Position numbers and translations under genes: made by a program. Under the pieces are notes generated by a model. The model ran no database searches and was not told the DNA's origin. It saw nothing but the letters and a program-made list of their open reading frames with translations. This document shows, in pieces, positions 7,700-16,189 of a DNA stretch of 30,194 nt. This stretch comes from Caryophanales bacterium UBA4869 (GTDB taxonomy: Bacteria; Bacillota_I; Bacilli_A; RFN20; CAG-288): assembly GCA_002399505.1 (NCBI GenBank), contig DHDT01000004.1, positions 48,763-78,956 on the forward strand, in the 5' to 3' direction. The number at the start of each line of letters is the position of its first letter. Position 1 is the first letter of the stretch.

Positions 7700-8815
7700 T
7701 TACTTCTTAGCAGCGGCTGAGCGGATGAAAAGACAGTCTCCGTCTTTGACGAGATAGTCTTTTCCGACAGTCATGTATTTGCCAGCTGATTTGACAGCTT
7801 CTTCACTGCCTAAGGCATGAATGTCATCATAAGCATAGACTTCGGCTTTCAAAAAGAACTTCTGGAAATCAGAATGAATGACACCGGCGCATTCGGGGGC
7901 CGTCATACCATCGTGGAAAGTCCAGGCCCGGACTTCATCAGGGCCGTCAGTGAAGAAAGTGCGGAGTCCTAAAATGTGATAGGCAGCCATCGTGATCTTA
8001 TCAAGACCAGTAAGAGATGTACCTAAAGATTCGAGATAATCTGTTCTATCCTGAGGTGACACTCTTGAAAGCTCCTCTTCAAGTCGGGCACAGACAGGAA
8101 TGCATTCGGCATGATTAGCCTTAGCATACATAGTCAAGGCGGCAAAATAGGGATTCTTGCTAGGGTCAGCGTATGATTCCTCATCGACGTTGCCGACATA
8201 GATAATCGGTTTGTTGGTGATGAGATTGAAATCGTGGACAAAAGGCTTTTCTTCGGTAGTCAGTTCAACATCAGATGCCATCTTTTCGTTTTTCAGTCCT
8301 TCTAAAAGCTTCTTTATGGCACCGACTTCAGCAAGACCGTTCTTGTCTTTTGTCATCGTGGCCTTGCGTTCAATACGTTCAAGACGGTTTTCAAGGACAG
8401 AGATATCACTTAAGATAAGTTCAAGATTGACTTCAGTGGCATCGGCGACCGGATCGACTTTTCTTCCGTTATAGGCGATGATGTCAGAATCGTCAAAGCA
8501 GCGAACAACATGAATGATGCTGTCGGTATTGCGGATGTTTCCTAAAAACTGGTTGCCGAGTCCTTCGCCTTTTGAAGCGCCTTTGACAAGACCGGCAATA
8601 TCAGTAAATTCAAAAGTAGCTCTCACCTGTTTTTTAGGAGAGAAGATTCTTACTAATTCTTCAAAGCGGGGATCCTTTACTTCGACTACTCCGGTGTTGG
8701 GATTGATAGTGGCGAAAGGATAATTCTCAGCTAAGACATTGGAATTAGTGATGGCGTTGAAGAGAGTGGATTTTCCTACGTTAGGAAGACCGACGATACC
8801 AGCAGTTAAACTCAT
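7700..8815 (-). CDS. ychF: YchF/Ola1-type ribosome-associated ATPase
   Basis: 371 residues, the usual size of the universally conserved YchF. The Walker A loop is G9-LPNVGKST, the switch II region reads DIAGLVKGASKGEGLG, and the nucleotide-specificity motif is NVDE (NxxE rather than NKxD), the hallmark that makes this translation factor prefer ATP over GTP. A helical hairpin lies about 130-190, and a TGS domain occupies the C-terminus from FFTDGPDEVRAW onward. It is the first gene of the ychF-ispF-argS operon, with a clear promoter about 60 nt upstream. The Shine-Dalgarno is weak. Confidence 0.97.
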   Translation of the reverse strand: MSLTAGIVGLPNVGKSTLFNAITNSNVLAENYPFATINPNTGVVEVKDPRFEELVRIFSPKKQVRATFEFTDIAGLVKGASKGEGLGNQFLGNIRNTDSIIHVVRCFDDSDIIAYNGRKVDPVADATEVNLELILSDISVLENRLERIERKATMTKDKNGLAEVGAIKKLLEGLKNEKMASDVELTTEEKPFVHDFNLITNKPIIYVGNVDEESYADPSKNPYFAALTMYAKANHAECIPVCARLEEELSRVSPQDRTDYLESLGTSLTGLDKITMAAYHILGLRTFFTDGPDEVRAWTFHDGMTAPECAGVIHSDFQKFFLKAEVYAYDDIHALGSEEAVKSAGKYMTVGKDYLVKDGDCLFIRSAAAKK

Positions 8816-8879
8816 TTGTATGACGCTTTCTATAGACAGGCGGATAAATAAAAAGACCGTGTCTAAAACTACACGCTTA

Positions 8880-8907
8880 ATTATAGTAAATATATAAACA
8901 TATTCAA
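8880..8907 (-). promoter_or_regulatory. Sigma-A-type promoter for ychF operon
   Basis: Read on the minus strand: TTGAAT (8902-8907), a 16-bp spacer, then a perfect TATAAT (8880-8885). Transcription should start near 8873, giving a leader of about 58 nt. Confidence 0.6.
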
Positions 8908-8939
8908 ATACTAAATGTAATTAGAAGAGCTTCTTCTTA

Positions 8940-10925
8940 TCAGGCATTATAGGTGACGACGATAGTGGCATTGGCTGAAGGAAGAACATTGCCTAAAACA
9001 GAAGTGGTATTGTCAGCATTAAGAACAGCTAAGGAAGAAACAGTCTTGGTGCCAATATTCAGAAGACTGACGATTTCATCATAGACTGATGAAGTCGAAC
9101 CATTTGGCAAAACCATATATTTCAAGGAATTGGAATCAGTTCCGTTAATGATGGTCACCTTATCGCTTTGAACAAAGCTCAGAATAACACCCTTAGTGTA
9201 TTTTCGGTAGATATTCAAAGAAGGCGCCGAAGTAAAGGAAGAATCTCCGCTCAAAGGAAGAATGATATCAAGACTAAGAGCAGCATCGCTATAAAGGCCG
9301 TTATAAAGATAGGTGTCCTCGCCTTCGACAAGGTTTTCCTTTAAATCGGCAAACGAAGAATAATCAACTGTGTCCCCAATGCCAAAATAGGAGACTTTGT
9401 CTATAGCCTGACTGACATCAGTAAAGGCAGAGCCATCGTCTTTCAAGGTCTTCAACGTAATTACCATCTTATAATTGATCTGCAAATACAGATTCATGGA
9501 TTTATCAGGCATCATCGTCTTAGTGTAGGCGGTATAAACATCAGTATCAGCCGCCTTGGTCTTAAAGATATTGGCCTCAAGAGAAGTACCAGTCAAAGTT
9601 CCCTTGAAGTTTTCAAGAAGAGCAGAGATATCAGTTCCGGCCTTCTTCTGAATGAGAACATCAGAGATTTTCTCACCGGTATATGAGGCAGGATATAAAC
9701 CTTTGAGAGTTAGAGTAGGGTAATCCGAATACTGTGCAATCAACGTTATATTGTTACTCGGAAGTTTAGTTTTGGCAAAATCAAAGGCATTCCCCTCTAA
9801 ATTAAAACCGATAAAATCGCTGTTATCCTTTGCGGGAGTGTGAGCGGTGAGGAATTCATCACCTAAGATATCGTCAGAATAATGAGTAGAGACAAAAGTA
9901 GTTTCACCGCTGAGGTTTCCGCCATTATAGTCTAAAGTGACACTGACCTTGCTGTTCCATTTCATATAGAGACTGAGATCTTTGTTTCCGACAGAGGAAT
10001 TGAGATAGAAAGGTTTTTTGAATTCAGTATCAAGAAATAGACCTGCTAATCTCTTTGTCTTTTCAGACTTGTTAGGATAATAGATATCTTCAGAAGAAGA
10101 GAGGTCGATATTAATCGCCGTCTTGATGCATTTGATCAAATCAGCAGAGATATTGTCGCCGTCTTTTTCCGTCTGGAAAACAGCGGGTTCTACTCCTTCG
10201 AGATTGAAGTTGACAGTAATTTTCGGATCTTCCTCAAAGAAAGCGTAAAGAGTAAAAGTCTCCCCAGAAGCCAGAAGAGGGAAAGCCATTCCATCAGTTC
10301 CAAAAGACTTATCAAACTGATAAATACCGTCAGCACCCGTGGAATCAAGGGAATAATGAATAGTGCCATCGGTTTCCTGAGTCTTGGCTAAGGGTTTAGT
10401 CGTATACCAATAACTGAAATTGAGATGGGTGCCAGTAGCAGTAGGAAGATAATCGGTGGAATCAATGGTTTTGGTGGCGTATCCATTTAAAACCGATTCG
10501 GAGAAATTAGTCGCTCCCTGTTTCGGGGCGACAATAGCTCCTTCTCTGTCTTTGGCAACGCCTAAATCAAAATTGATCTGAACCAAAGGCTCAAAATAAG
10601 CATAGAAAATATCATTTCCATAGGGATAATGGTAATAAGAATTTCCGTCATCAGCCAAGATCTTATTGACAACCCGGTAAGCACCGGAATTGTTCTTTTC
10701 TCTCCAGCCGACAAAATAATAACCGCTTTTTACGGGATCAGGAATAACCGTCGTGATCGGATCACCGGCTTTTCCCTGCAGATAAGTGGTAGAAAAAGAC
10801 TCATCATTGAAAGAACCGCCATTCAGTTCGAAATCAATACGTCCGACTGAATATTGATTGCAGCTGAAAAGTGAAAAGACAAGAAGACTAGATAAGACAC
10901 CACCAAAGTTTTTTCCTTTTTTCAT
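8940..10925 (-). CDS. Surface lipoprotein with InlB B-type (Listeria-Bacteroides) repeats
   Basis: 661 residues. The signal peptide ends in a lipobox FSLFS-C22, so the protein should be lipid-anchored outside the cell. The mature part is a string of imperfect beta-rich repeats: an IDFELNGGSF-type strand, a variable stretch, then a hydrophobic-x-GW or GF turn. Clear copies begin near residues 30, 115, 235, 330 and 405. This is the InlB B-repeat (flg_new) fold, usually found in adhesion or surface proteins of gut bacteria. I see no enzyme domain or sortase motif. A perfect TATAAT lies 6 nt upstream of the ATG and there is no Shine-Dalgarno, so the mRNA may be leaderless. It is monocistronic, between the pnp terminator and the ychF promoter. 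Confidence 0.88.
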   Translation of the reverse strand: MKKGKNFGGVLSSLLVFSLFSCNQYSVGRIDFELNGGSFNDESFSTTYLQGKAGDPITTVIPDPVKSGYYFVGWREKNNSGAYRVVNKILADDGNSYYHYPYGNDIFYAYFEPLVQINFDLGVAKDREGAIVAPKQGATNFSESVLNGYATKTIDSTDYLPTATGTHLNFSYWYTTKPLAKTQETDGTIHYSLDSTGADGIYQFDKSFGTDGMAFPLLASGETFTLYAFFEEDPKITVNFNLEGVEPAVFQTEKDGDNISADLIKCIKTAINIDLSSSEDIYYPNKSEKTKRLAGLFLDTEFKKPFYLNSSVGNKDLSLYMKWNSKVSVTLDYNGGNLSGETTFVSTHYSDDILGDEFLTAHTPAKDNSDFIGFNLEGNAFDFAKTKLPSNNITLIAQYSDYPTLTLKGLYPASYTGEKISDVLIQKKAGTDISALLENFKGTLTGTSLEANIFKTKAADTDVYTAYTKTMMPDKSMNLYLQINYKMVITLKTLKDDGSAFTDVSQAIDKVSYFGIGDTVDYSSFADLKENLVEGEDTYLYNGLYSDAALSLDIILPLSGDSSFTSAPSLNIYRKYTKGVILSFVQSDKVTIINGTDSNSLKYMVLPNGSTSSVYDEIVSLLNIGTKTVSSLAVLNADNTTSVLGNVLPSANATIVVTYNA

Positions 10926-10931
10926 ATTTTT

Positions 10932-10937
10932 ATTATA
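10932..10937 (-). promoter_or_regulatory. -10 hexamer at leaderless spacing, InlB-repeat lipoprotein
   Basis: TATAAT on the minus strand ends 6 nt before the ATG, placing the expected start of transcription on or next to the A of the start codon. No good -35 is visible. A second TATAAT about 35 nt further upstream (+ strand about 10965-10970) could instead give a normal leader, still without a Shine-Dalgarno. Confidence 0.45.
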
Positions 10938-10972
10938 CCAAATCCCATTATTTTATATATACATATTATACA

Positions 10973-11000
10973 GAAAAGGGTTGGTGTATTAAACCAACCC
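10973..11000 (-). terminator. pnp terminator
   Basis: On the minus strand GGGTTGGT and ACCAACCC form an 8-bp stem with a 7-nt loop, followed by TTTT. It lies 16 nt past the pnp stop. Confidence 0.85.
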
Positions 11001-11015
11001 CAATATATTATCTAA

Positions 11016-13232
11016 TTAATGACGGTTGTTGTTATGGAAGTTCTTGGTCGGACGGGGACGATCAGGGCGATCGACATATCCTTCCGGCTTTTCGGTGAAG
11101 TCGCGATGGCTGGCATCGACACGTCCTTGGCTGTCGATCTCAGTGACGACTACCTTTAAGGTATCACCGACATGGCAGACATCCTCAACCTTAGTGATAC
11201 GGTTCCAGCTGAGCTTGGAGATATGAACATAAGCATCAGTGCTTCCGAAGAGATTGACAAAGGCACCGGATTCGATGATACGGACGACCTTGCCGTCAAA
11301 GACCTCTCCGACAACAGCGACACGGACAATATTCTGAATGGCGTCATAAGCCTTCTGAATCATATCCTTGTGGACAGAGTAGAGAATGACACGGCCGTCA
11401 TCATTGATATCGATCTTAACATCATTGTTGCAATCAGCGATGATGCCATTGATGACCTTGCCCTGAGATCCGATGACTTCTCTGATCTTCTCAGGGACGA
11501 TATTGAATCTCTTCATCTTAAGAGCATAATCAGATAATTCTTTTCTGGGTTCAGGGATGGCCTTGAGCATAACAGCCAAGATCTGCTTTCTGGCCGGCTT
11601 AGACTGAGCCAAAGCCTCAGCCAAGACATCACGGGTGATACCGTGAATCTTGATATCCATCTGTAAGGCAGTGATTCCGTTAGGAGTACCGGCAACCTTG
11701 AAGTCCATATCGCCGAGATGATCTTCCATACCCTGAATATCAGTGAGGATAGTATAAGGATGGTTTCCGTCAAAAGGACCGGAAGTGATAAGACCCATGG
11801 CAATACCGGAGACGGGAGCCTTAAGCGGGACACCGGCATCCATCAAAGCCATGCAGGAAGCACAGATAGAGGCCTGAGAAGAAGAGCCATTAGACTCACA
11901 GACATCAGCGACGCAGCGGATGGTATAAGGGAATTCCTCTTCAGAGGGAATGACATAAGACAAAGCGCGTTCGCCTAAGGCACCATGACCGATTTCACGA
12001 CGGCCAGGAGTACCCATACGGCCTAATTCACCGACAGAATATGGCGGGAAATTGTAGTGATGCATCCATCTCTTGGAATCATCGCCGGTAATATCATCGA
12101 TGATCTGAGCATCATCCAAAGATCCTAAAGTACAGGCAGAAATAACCTGAGTCTGTCCACGGGTGAACATGGCAGAACCATGAGCTCTGGGTAAAAGATG
12201 AACCTGGGCATCGAGAGGACGGATTTCATCGATCTTACGTCCATCAGGTCTGACCTTGTCGATAGTGATAAGACGTCTGACTTCCTTACGGACGACATCT
12301 TCTAAGACTTTCTTGGCTTCATTGACAGCGATGTCATGGAGCTGCATCGTCTTATAATCTCTGGCATCGACAATATCGATGACTTCTTTTTCAATAGAAT
12401 CGATGGTGTTCTGTCTTTCGAGCTTGTCGAAAATAGAGACAGCCTTGATGATACGGTTTTCAGTAGTCTCAGTCTGTCCTTCAGAAATGTGATTGCGGCA
12501 TTCGGCAGCAAACTTCTCATCGATCTTGTAGATATTCAAAGCACGCTTGGTCTTGCCGATCTTGGCCGTGATTTCCTTTTCGAACTTGCAGAGAATCTTG
12601 ATGGCATCATGACCGAACATCAAAGCGTCAAGCATATCTTCTTCGCTGACTTCAGCGGCACCGGCTTCAACCATATTGATGGCTTCTTCAGTACCGGCGA
12701 CAGTCAGATTGATATCGGAGGCAGCAGCCTGTTCAACAGTAGGATTGATGATGAGTTCGCCGTTGACACGGCCGACATGGACACCGGCGATAGGAGTATC
12801 AAAAGGAATGTCAGAGATGCAGAGAGATAAAGAGGCGCCGAACATGGCGGCCATATCGCTGCAGGCATCAGGATCACAGCTCATGACGGTGCAGGAGATC
12901 TGTGTTTCATTGACATAACCATCGGGGAACATCGGACGGATAGGACGATCGATAAGACGGGAGATCAAAGTCTCACGGCTAGACTGACGTCCTTCTCTTC
13001 TTAAGAAAGACCCAGGAATCTTACCGGCAGCATACTGTCTCTCGAAATAGTTGACAGTAAGAGGGAAGAAATCCTGACCTAATTTTGCTTCTTTGGCTCC
13101 GCAGGCGGCACATAAGACGGCGGTGTCATCTAATCTGACAAGGCAGCTTCCATCAGCCTGTTTGGCAATTTCACCGGATTCAACTTCAAGTTTCTTTCCG
13201 AAGAAATCGAGTGTAAACACTTCTTTTGACAT
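11016..13232 (-). CDS. pnp: Polynucleotide phosphorylase
   Basis: 738 residues, full length for PNPase, the phosphorolytic 3'-5' exoribonuclease of the RNA degradation machinery. In order: RNase PH domain 1 (with the FFPLTVNYFERQYAAGKIPG stretch), an all-helical linker, RNase PH domain 2 (with the GTPGRREIGHGALGERAL active-site region and the SNGSSSQAS phosphate site), a KH domain near 565-625 (I-x2-VIGSQGK-x-I) and an S1 domain near 635-710 ending in the VDASHRDF strand. A short Pro/Arg/Asn-rich tail follows. The Shine-Dalgarno GAGGA is 7 nt before the ATG. It has its own promoter and terminator. The short oligonucleotides it leaves would be substrates for NrnA. Confidence 0.98.
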   Translation of the reverse strand: MSKEVFTLDFFGKKLEVESGEIAKQADGSCLVRLDDTAVLCAACGAKEAKLGQDFFPLTVNYFERQYAAGKIPGSFLRREGRQSSRETLISRLIDRPIRPMFPDGYVNETQISCTVMSCDPDACSDMAAMFGASLSLCISDIPFDTPIAGVHVGRVNGELIINPTVEQAAASDINLTVAGTEEAINMVEAGAAEVSEEDMLDALMFGHDAIKILCKFEKEITAKIGKTKRALNIYKIDEKFAAECRNHISEGQTETTENRIIKAVSIFDKLERQNTIDSIEKEVIDIVDARDYKTMQLHDIAVNEAKKVLEDVVRKEVRRLITIDKVRPDGRKIDEIRPLDAQVHLLPRAHGSAMFTRGQTQVISACTLGSLDDAQIIDDITGDDSKRWMHHYNFPPYSVGELGRMGTPGRREIGHGALGERALSYVIPSEEEFPYTIRCVADVCESNGSSSQASICASCMALMDAGVPLKAPVSGIAMGLITSGPFDGNHPYTILTDIQGMEDHLGDMDFKVAGTPNGITALQMDIKIHGITRDVLAEALAQSKPARKQILAVMLKAIPEPRKELSDYALKMKRFNIVPEKIREVIGSQGKVINGIIADCNNDVKIDINDDGRVILYSVHKDMIQKAYDAIQNIVRVAVVGEVFDGKVVRIIESGAFVNLFGSTDAYVHISKLSWNRITKVEDVCHVGDTLKVVVTEIDSQGRVDASHRDFTEKPEGYVDRPDRPRPTKNFHNNNRH

Positions 13233-13272
13233 TTGTTTGTCCTCTTTCCTTTAAATAATTAAATACTTGTTT

Positions 13273-13281
13273 ATTTTAGCA
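13273..13281 (-). promoter_or_regulatory. Extended -10 promoter for pnp
   Basis: On the minus strand TGC-TAAAAT forms an extended -10 (TGn at 13279-13281, hexamer at 13273-13278). The -35 region is poor, as expected for an extended -10 promoter. The predicted leader is about 35 nt. Confidence 0.45.
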
Positions 13282-13367
13282 TAACGAAAACCATAAAGAA
13301 GAAAGAAAAAACTAATAATCGCATATATCAGTAAGATAGATGTCTAAAAGGGGACCTGGTTTCTTCT

Positions 13368-14411
13368 TCAATCCTGTTTTTTATACTTCGCGTATACTTT
13401 CTTATAATAGTCTTTCCAAAGGAGATAGACGTTTTCTCTCGAGTACTTTTCTGACATCATTTCTGAAAGGACACTGGCTTTTTTATAATAGTCTTTATCA
13501 GAAGCAAGTTTTCTTAGGATAAGAGAGAATCCTTCATTGTCATCGGCTTTAAGATAATCCCCGACTAAAATATCCTTGTAAAGACTAAGATCTCGGACAA
13601 TATAGGGATTTGAGATATTGCAGTTTTCAAGCAAAGCCATCGGAAAGAGCTCATTATAAGAAGGAAGAAGAAAGCAGTCACAGGCATTATAGATTTCATT
13701 CATCTCTTTTCGGGTTCTGATTCCCAAGAATGAAAGATTATCTCTTTTAGTCTCCATCTCCTTTTTCAGTTCACGGTAACCGTCGGTTATGTTCTTAAAG
13801 GAAAAACCGCCAGCCCAGACAAAGTACATATCAGGATTTTTCTTGCTGATATCGATAAAATCCAGGATTCCTTTTCTCGTCTGCACCTGTCCGACTCCTA
13901 AGACGACAAATTTATCTTTAGGTAACTGATATTTTTCTCGGTATTCTTCTTTTTTTTCTTCTGAAGTCTGATAAAAATCTTCTTTGGAAACGAAATTGGG
14001 AATATATGTTATCCTTTCTCTCTCGATTCCAAATCCGACTAAAGCATCTATGAAACTGGGATTTACAACAACTATTTCCTTCGCTCTCTGATAAAAAGCT
14101 GTGACATATTTTTTAAAAAGCCGAAAGGCCCACTTGGGAAGCTTTATTGATCCTTCTAATGTATCAGGAAGAAAATGAACAAAACAGATAGAGTTCCTCT
14201 TCTTCAGTATCCGATAATACTGAGGATTGACGGAATGAACATGATATAGATCATATTTACCGGAATGCTTATTCAGAAAAACTTCGAAATCATCTTTCCC
14301 TAATTCTTCAATGAGTCTTTTCTGTTCAATGAAAACACTTCCGACTCCCTGAGCCGGGGCACTAGTCGCCTTGGAAAGCATATCTATCTTCAGTTTTCTG
14401 TTTTCTGCCAT
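13368..14411 (-). CDS. GT4 glycolipid glycosyltransferase (LafB/CpoA-like)
   Basis: 347 residues from the ATG at 14411; a longer frame opening at a TTG (14435) would contain the promoter -10. The N-terminal motif APAQGVGSVFIEQ, the central VGQVQTRKGILDFI and WAGGFSF, and the C-terminal FLLPSYNELFPMALLE (the E-x7-E type GT4 sugar-nucleotide site) match the family that adds a second hexose to monoglucosyldiacylglycerol in Streptococcus, Listeria and relatives. The product would be a dihexosyl-diacylglycerol, a bilayer-forming membrane lipid or lipoteichoic acid anchor. No membrane span is seen; these enzymes bind the inner leaflet through basic surfaces. It is divergent from the M32 peptidase gene and has a leaderless-type promoter. 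Confidence 0.85.
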   Translation of the reverse strand: MAENRKLKIDMLSKATSAPAQGVGSVFIEQKRLIEELGKDDFEVFLNKHSGKYDLYHVHSVNPQYYRILKKRNSICFVHFLPDTLEGSIKLPKWAFRLFKKYVTAFYQRAKEIVVVNPSFIDALVGFGIERERITYIPNFVSKEDFYQTSEEKKEEYREKYQLPKDKFVVLGVGQVQTRKGILDFIDISKKNPDMYFVWAGGFSFKNITDGYRELKKEMETKRDNLSFLGIRTRKEMNEIYNACDCFLLPSYNELFPMALLENCNISNPYIVRDLSLYKDILVGDYLKADDNEGFSLILRKLASDKDYYKKASVLSEMMSEKYSRENVYLLWKDYYKKVYAKYKKQD

Positions 14412-14420
14412 GATGAGACA

Positions 14421-14449
14421 ATTATAAGACTTCAAACAAAGTTTTTCAT
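14421..14449 (-). promoter_or_regulatory. Promoter at leaderless spacing for the GT4 gene
   Basis: On the minus strand ATGAAA (14444-14449), a 17-bp spacer and TATAAT (14421-14426) lie only 9 nt upstream of the ATG at 14411. Transcription would start 2-4 nt before the start codon, leaving no room for a ribosome binding site. Confidence 0.5.
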
Positions 14450-14491
14450 TATTATCCTAAACATAGAAGAATCAGAAAAAACACTGATTAT

Positions 14492-14529
14492 TGTCAATTA
14501 TATGATGTCAATTGAGTATGCCTGATGTC
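14492..14529. repeat. Short direct repeats in the divergent promoter region
   Basis: TGTCAATT occurs at 14492-14499 and 14506-14513, and TGATGTC at 14503-14509 and 14523-14529. They lie just upstream of the -10 of the M32 gene. They may be an operator but could be chance in AT-rich DNA. Confidence 0.3.
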
Positions 14530-14539
14530 GCTTTTGTTT

Positions 14540-14545
14540 TATAAT
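14540..14545 (+). promoter_or_regulatory. -10 element for the M32 carboxypeptidase gene
   Basis: TATAAT is followed by a leader of about 15 nt with GAGGT (14556-14560) 7 nt before the ATG at 14568. This element overlaps an in-frame ATG at 14544, which rules that codon out as the start. No convincing -35 is present. Confidence 0.45.
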
Positions 14546-14567
14546 GCTAACTATCGAGGTTAAGACA

Positions 14568-16076
14568 ATGAGTAAAGAAATCAAAGAACTATACGATATG
14601 TTGACAGGAATAGAGCTTTTCAATCACGCGTCACAGATAATCAGCTACGATATGGAGACCGCTGCTCCGGAAGGCGGAATGGAAGAAGACGGAAGAGATA
14701 TGTCCTTCTTCTCCAACCAAGCTTATAAGATTGAAAAAAGCAAAGAATTCATTTCAATAGTCAACAAACTCTATGAGAAAGAATATTCAGAACTGAGTAT
14801 CTATGATCAAAGACTTGTCAAAGAGCTTCACAAAACCATCAGAGACAGTGAGAATATCACTCCCGAAGACAACATGAGAGCTTCAGAGTTATTCAACAAA
14901 GCCTATATGGTCTGGGCAAAAGCCAAAGAAGACAACGATTATTCCGAATACTCCCCTACTTTAGAAGAAGTCTTCAAAATGGAGAAGAAGCTTCTTCTTT
15001 TAAGACCGGACTGTGACCAGAAGAATCTCTACAATACCCTCTTTTCCGACTATGAAGAGGGATTCACTTCTTCTGACTTAGACAAGTTCTTTGATGAACT
15101 TGAAAAAGGAATCAAACCCCTTTTAGAGAAAGTCAGAAACTCCACCTACATACCCCGTCACGATTTCCTCAAAAGATTAGTGCCTATCTCCAAACAGGAA
15201 CAGTTCACGACTGAGATACTGAAGTTCAACGGTTTTGATTTCAAAAGAGGATCAGTATCGACTACCATTCATCCTTTCACATCTCAGCTTGGTCAAAACG
15301 ATGTGAGAGTTACAACTCATTATTATGAAAACAACTTTATTTCCAATATGTATTCTGTCATTCATGAAGGCGGTCATGCTCTCTTCGGTCAGAATATTCC
15401 TGACGAAGTGTTTTCTCATCACTTAGGAGAGAGTTTCCTTTCCATGGCCAAACATGAATCGGTCTCCCGCTTCTATGAAAACATCATCGGAAGAAACAAA
15501 AACTACATCCATGCCATCTATCCTAGTTTCATGAAGATCTTCAAGGAAGAGATGGGTGATGTCAGCGAGAATGATTTCTATGAGGGAGTCAACTATGTCG
15601 ATCTGGACAATCCTCTGAGAACTGAGGCTGATGAGCTCACTTATTCTCTTCACATCATCATCCGTTATCGCCTCGAGAGAGAAATCATGAACAATAAGGC
15701 TGATTTCAAGAATCTCAATCAGGAATGGAATAGGCTCTATAAGGAAATACTTGGCGTTGACAACAAGGATGACAGAACCGGTATTCTCCAGGATGTTCAT
15801 TGGACAAGCGGATTTGGATACTTCCCCACCTACGCCTTAGGTAATGCCCTCAACTGCATCTATGTCAAGAAGTTAGATAAAGACATCGGATTTGAAACCA
15901 CTGTCAGAGAAGGAAGAATGAACGATATTCTGTCTTGGATGAAAGAAAATGTCTTCAAGGATGCCGCCCTTCTTGATACTAAAGACTGGATTAAGAAAAT
16001 CACCGGGGAAGAATTCTCTGCCAAACCGTATATTGACTATCTGACAGAGAAATACACAGAAATCTATCACCTTTGA
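14568..16076 (+). CDS. M32 family metallocarboxypeptidase
   Basis: 502 residues from the ATG with a proper Shine-Dalgarno, matching the usual 500 residues of Bacillus YpwA and Taq carboxypeptidase. The zinc site is H266-E267-G-G-H270, with the third ligand E297 in the family motif HES-x-SR-x2-EN. The preceding HPFTSQLGQNDVRVTT segment is the family's HPF and DVRxTT substrate-site motif. It is a cytosolic enzyme that trims C-terminal residues from peptides with broad specificity. An M3 oligopeptidase follows on the same strand; together they would complete the breakdown of imported or proteasome-like peptide products. It has no signal peptide. Confidence 0.93.
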   Translation: MSKEIKELYDMLTGIELFNHASQIISYDMETAAPEGGMEEDGRDMSFFSNQAYKIEKSKEFISIVNKLYEKEYSELSIYDQRLVKELHKTIRDSENITPEDNMRASELFNKAYMVWAKAKEDNDYSEYSPTLEEVFKMEKKLLLLRPDCDQKNLYNTLFSDYEEGFTSSDLDKFFDELEKGIKPLLEKVRNSTYIPRHDFLKRLVPISKQEQFTTEILKFNGFDFKRGSVSTTIHPFTSQLGQNDVRVTTHYYENNFISNMYSVIHEGGHALFGQNIPDEVFSHHLGESFLSMAKHESVSRFYENIIGRNKNYIHAIYPSFMKIFKEEMGDVSENDFYEGVNYVDLDNPLRTEADELTYSLHIIIRYRLEREIMNNKADFKNLNQEWNRLYKEILGVDNKDDRTGILQDVHWTSGFGYFPTYALGNALNCIYVKKLDKDIGFETTVREGRMNDILSWMKENVFKDAALLDTKDWIKKITGEEFSAKPYIDYLTEKYTEIYHL

Positions 16077-16146
16077 TAAGTAGAAGACAAAAGAGAACAT
16101 CCATCTTCACTTATGCCTTTTCTCTTTCTAAATGAAGATAATCAGA

Positions 16147-16152
16147 TATAAT
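16147..16152 (+). promoter_or_regulatory. -10 element upstream of the M3 peptidase gene
   Basis: TATAAT with only a weak TTTCTA as a possible -35 (16125-16130, 16-bp spacer). The leader carries AAAGGA before the start. It suggests that the M3 gene can be transcribed apart from the M32 gene. Confidence 0.4.
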
Positions 16153-16189
16153 ATCAGTAGTTTGATTTTCAAAGAAAGGACAACCCATA

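Noticed and set aside
8850..8875. Hairpin with T tract in the ychF leader as an attenuator
   Set aside because: The stem is only 5 bp, and the predicted transcription start falls within its first arm. It might weakly terminate the lipoprotein mRNA instead.
11172..12830. Antisense ORFs of 121 and 164 codons opposite pnp
   Set aside because: They mirror the conserved pnp codons, have no ribosome binding sites and match no family.
14544..14567. Upstream ATG for the M32 peptidase
   Set aside because: The ATG is inside the TATAAT -10 element; the ATG at 14568 has a GAGGT ribosome binding site and fits the family length.
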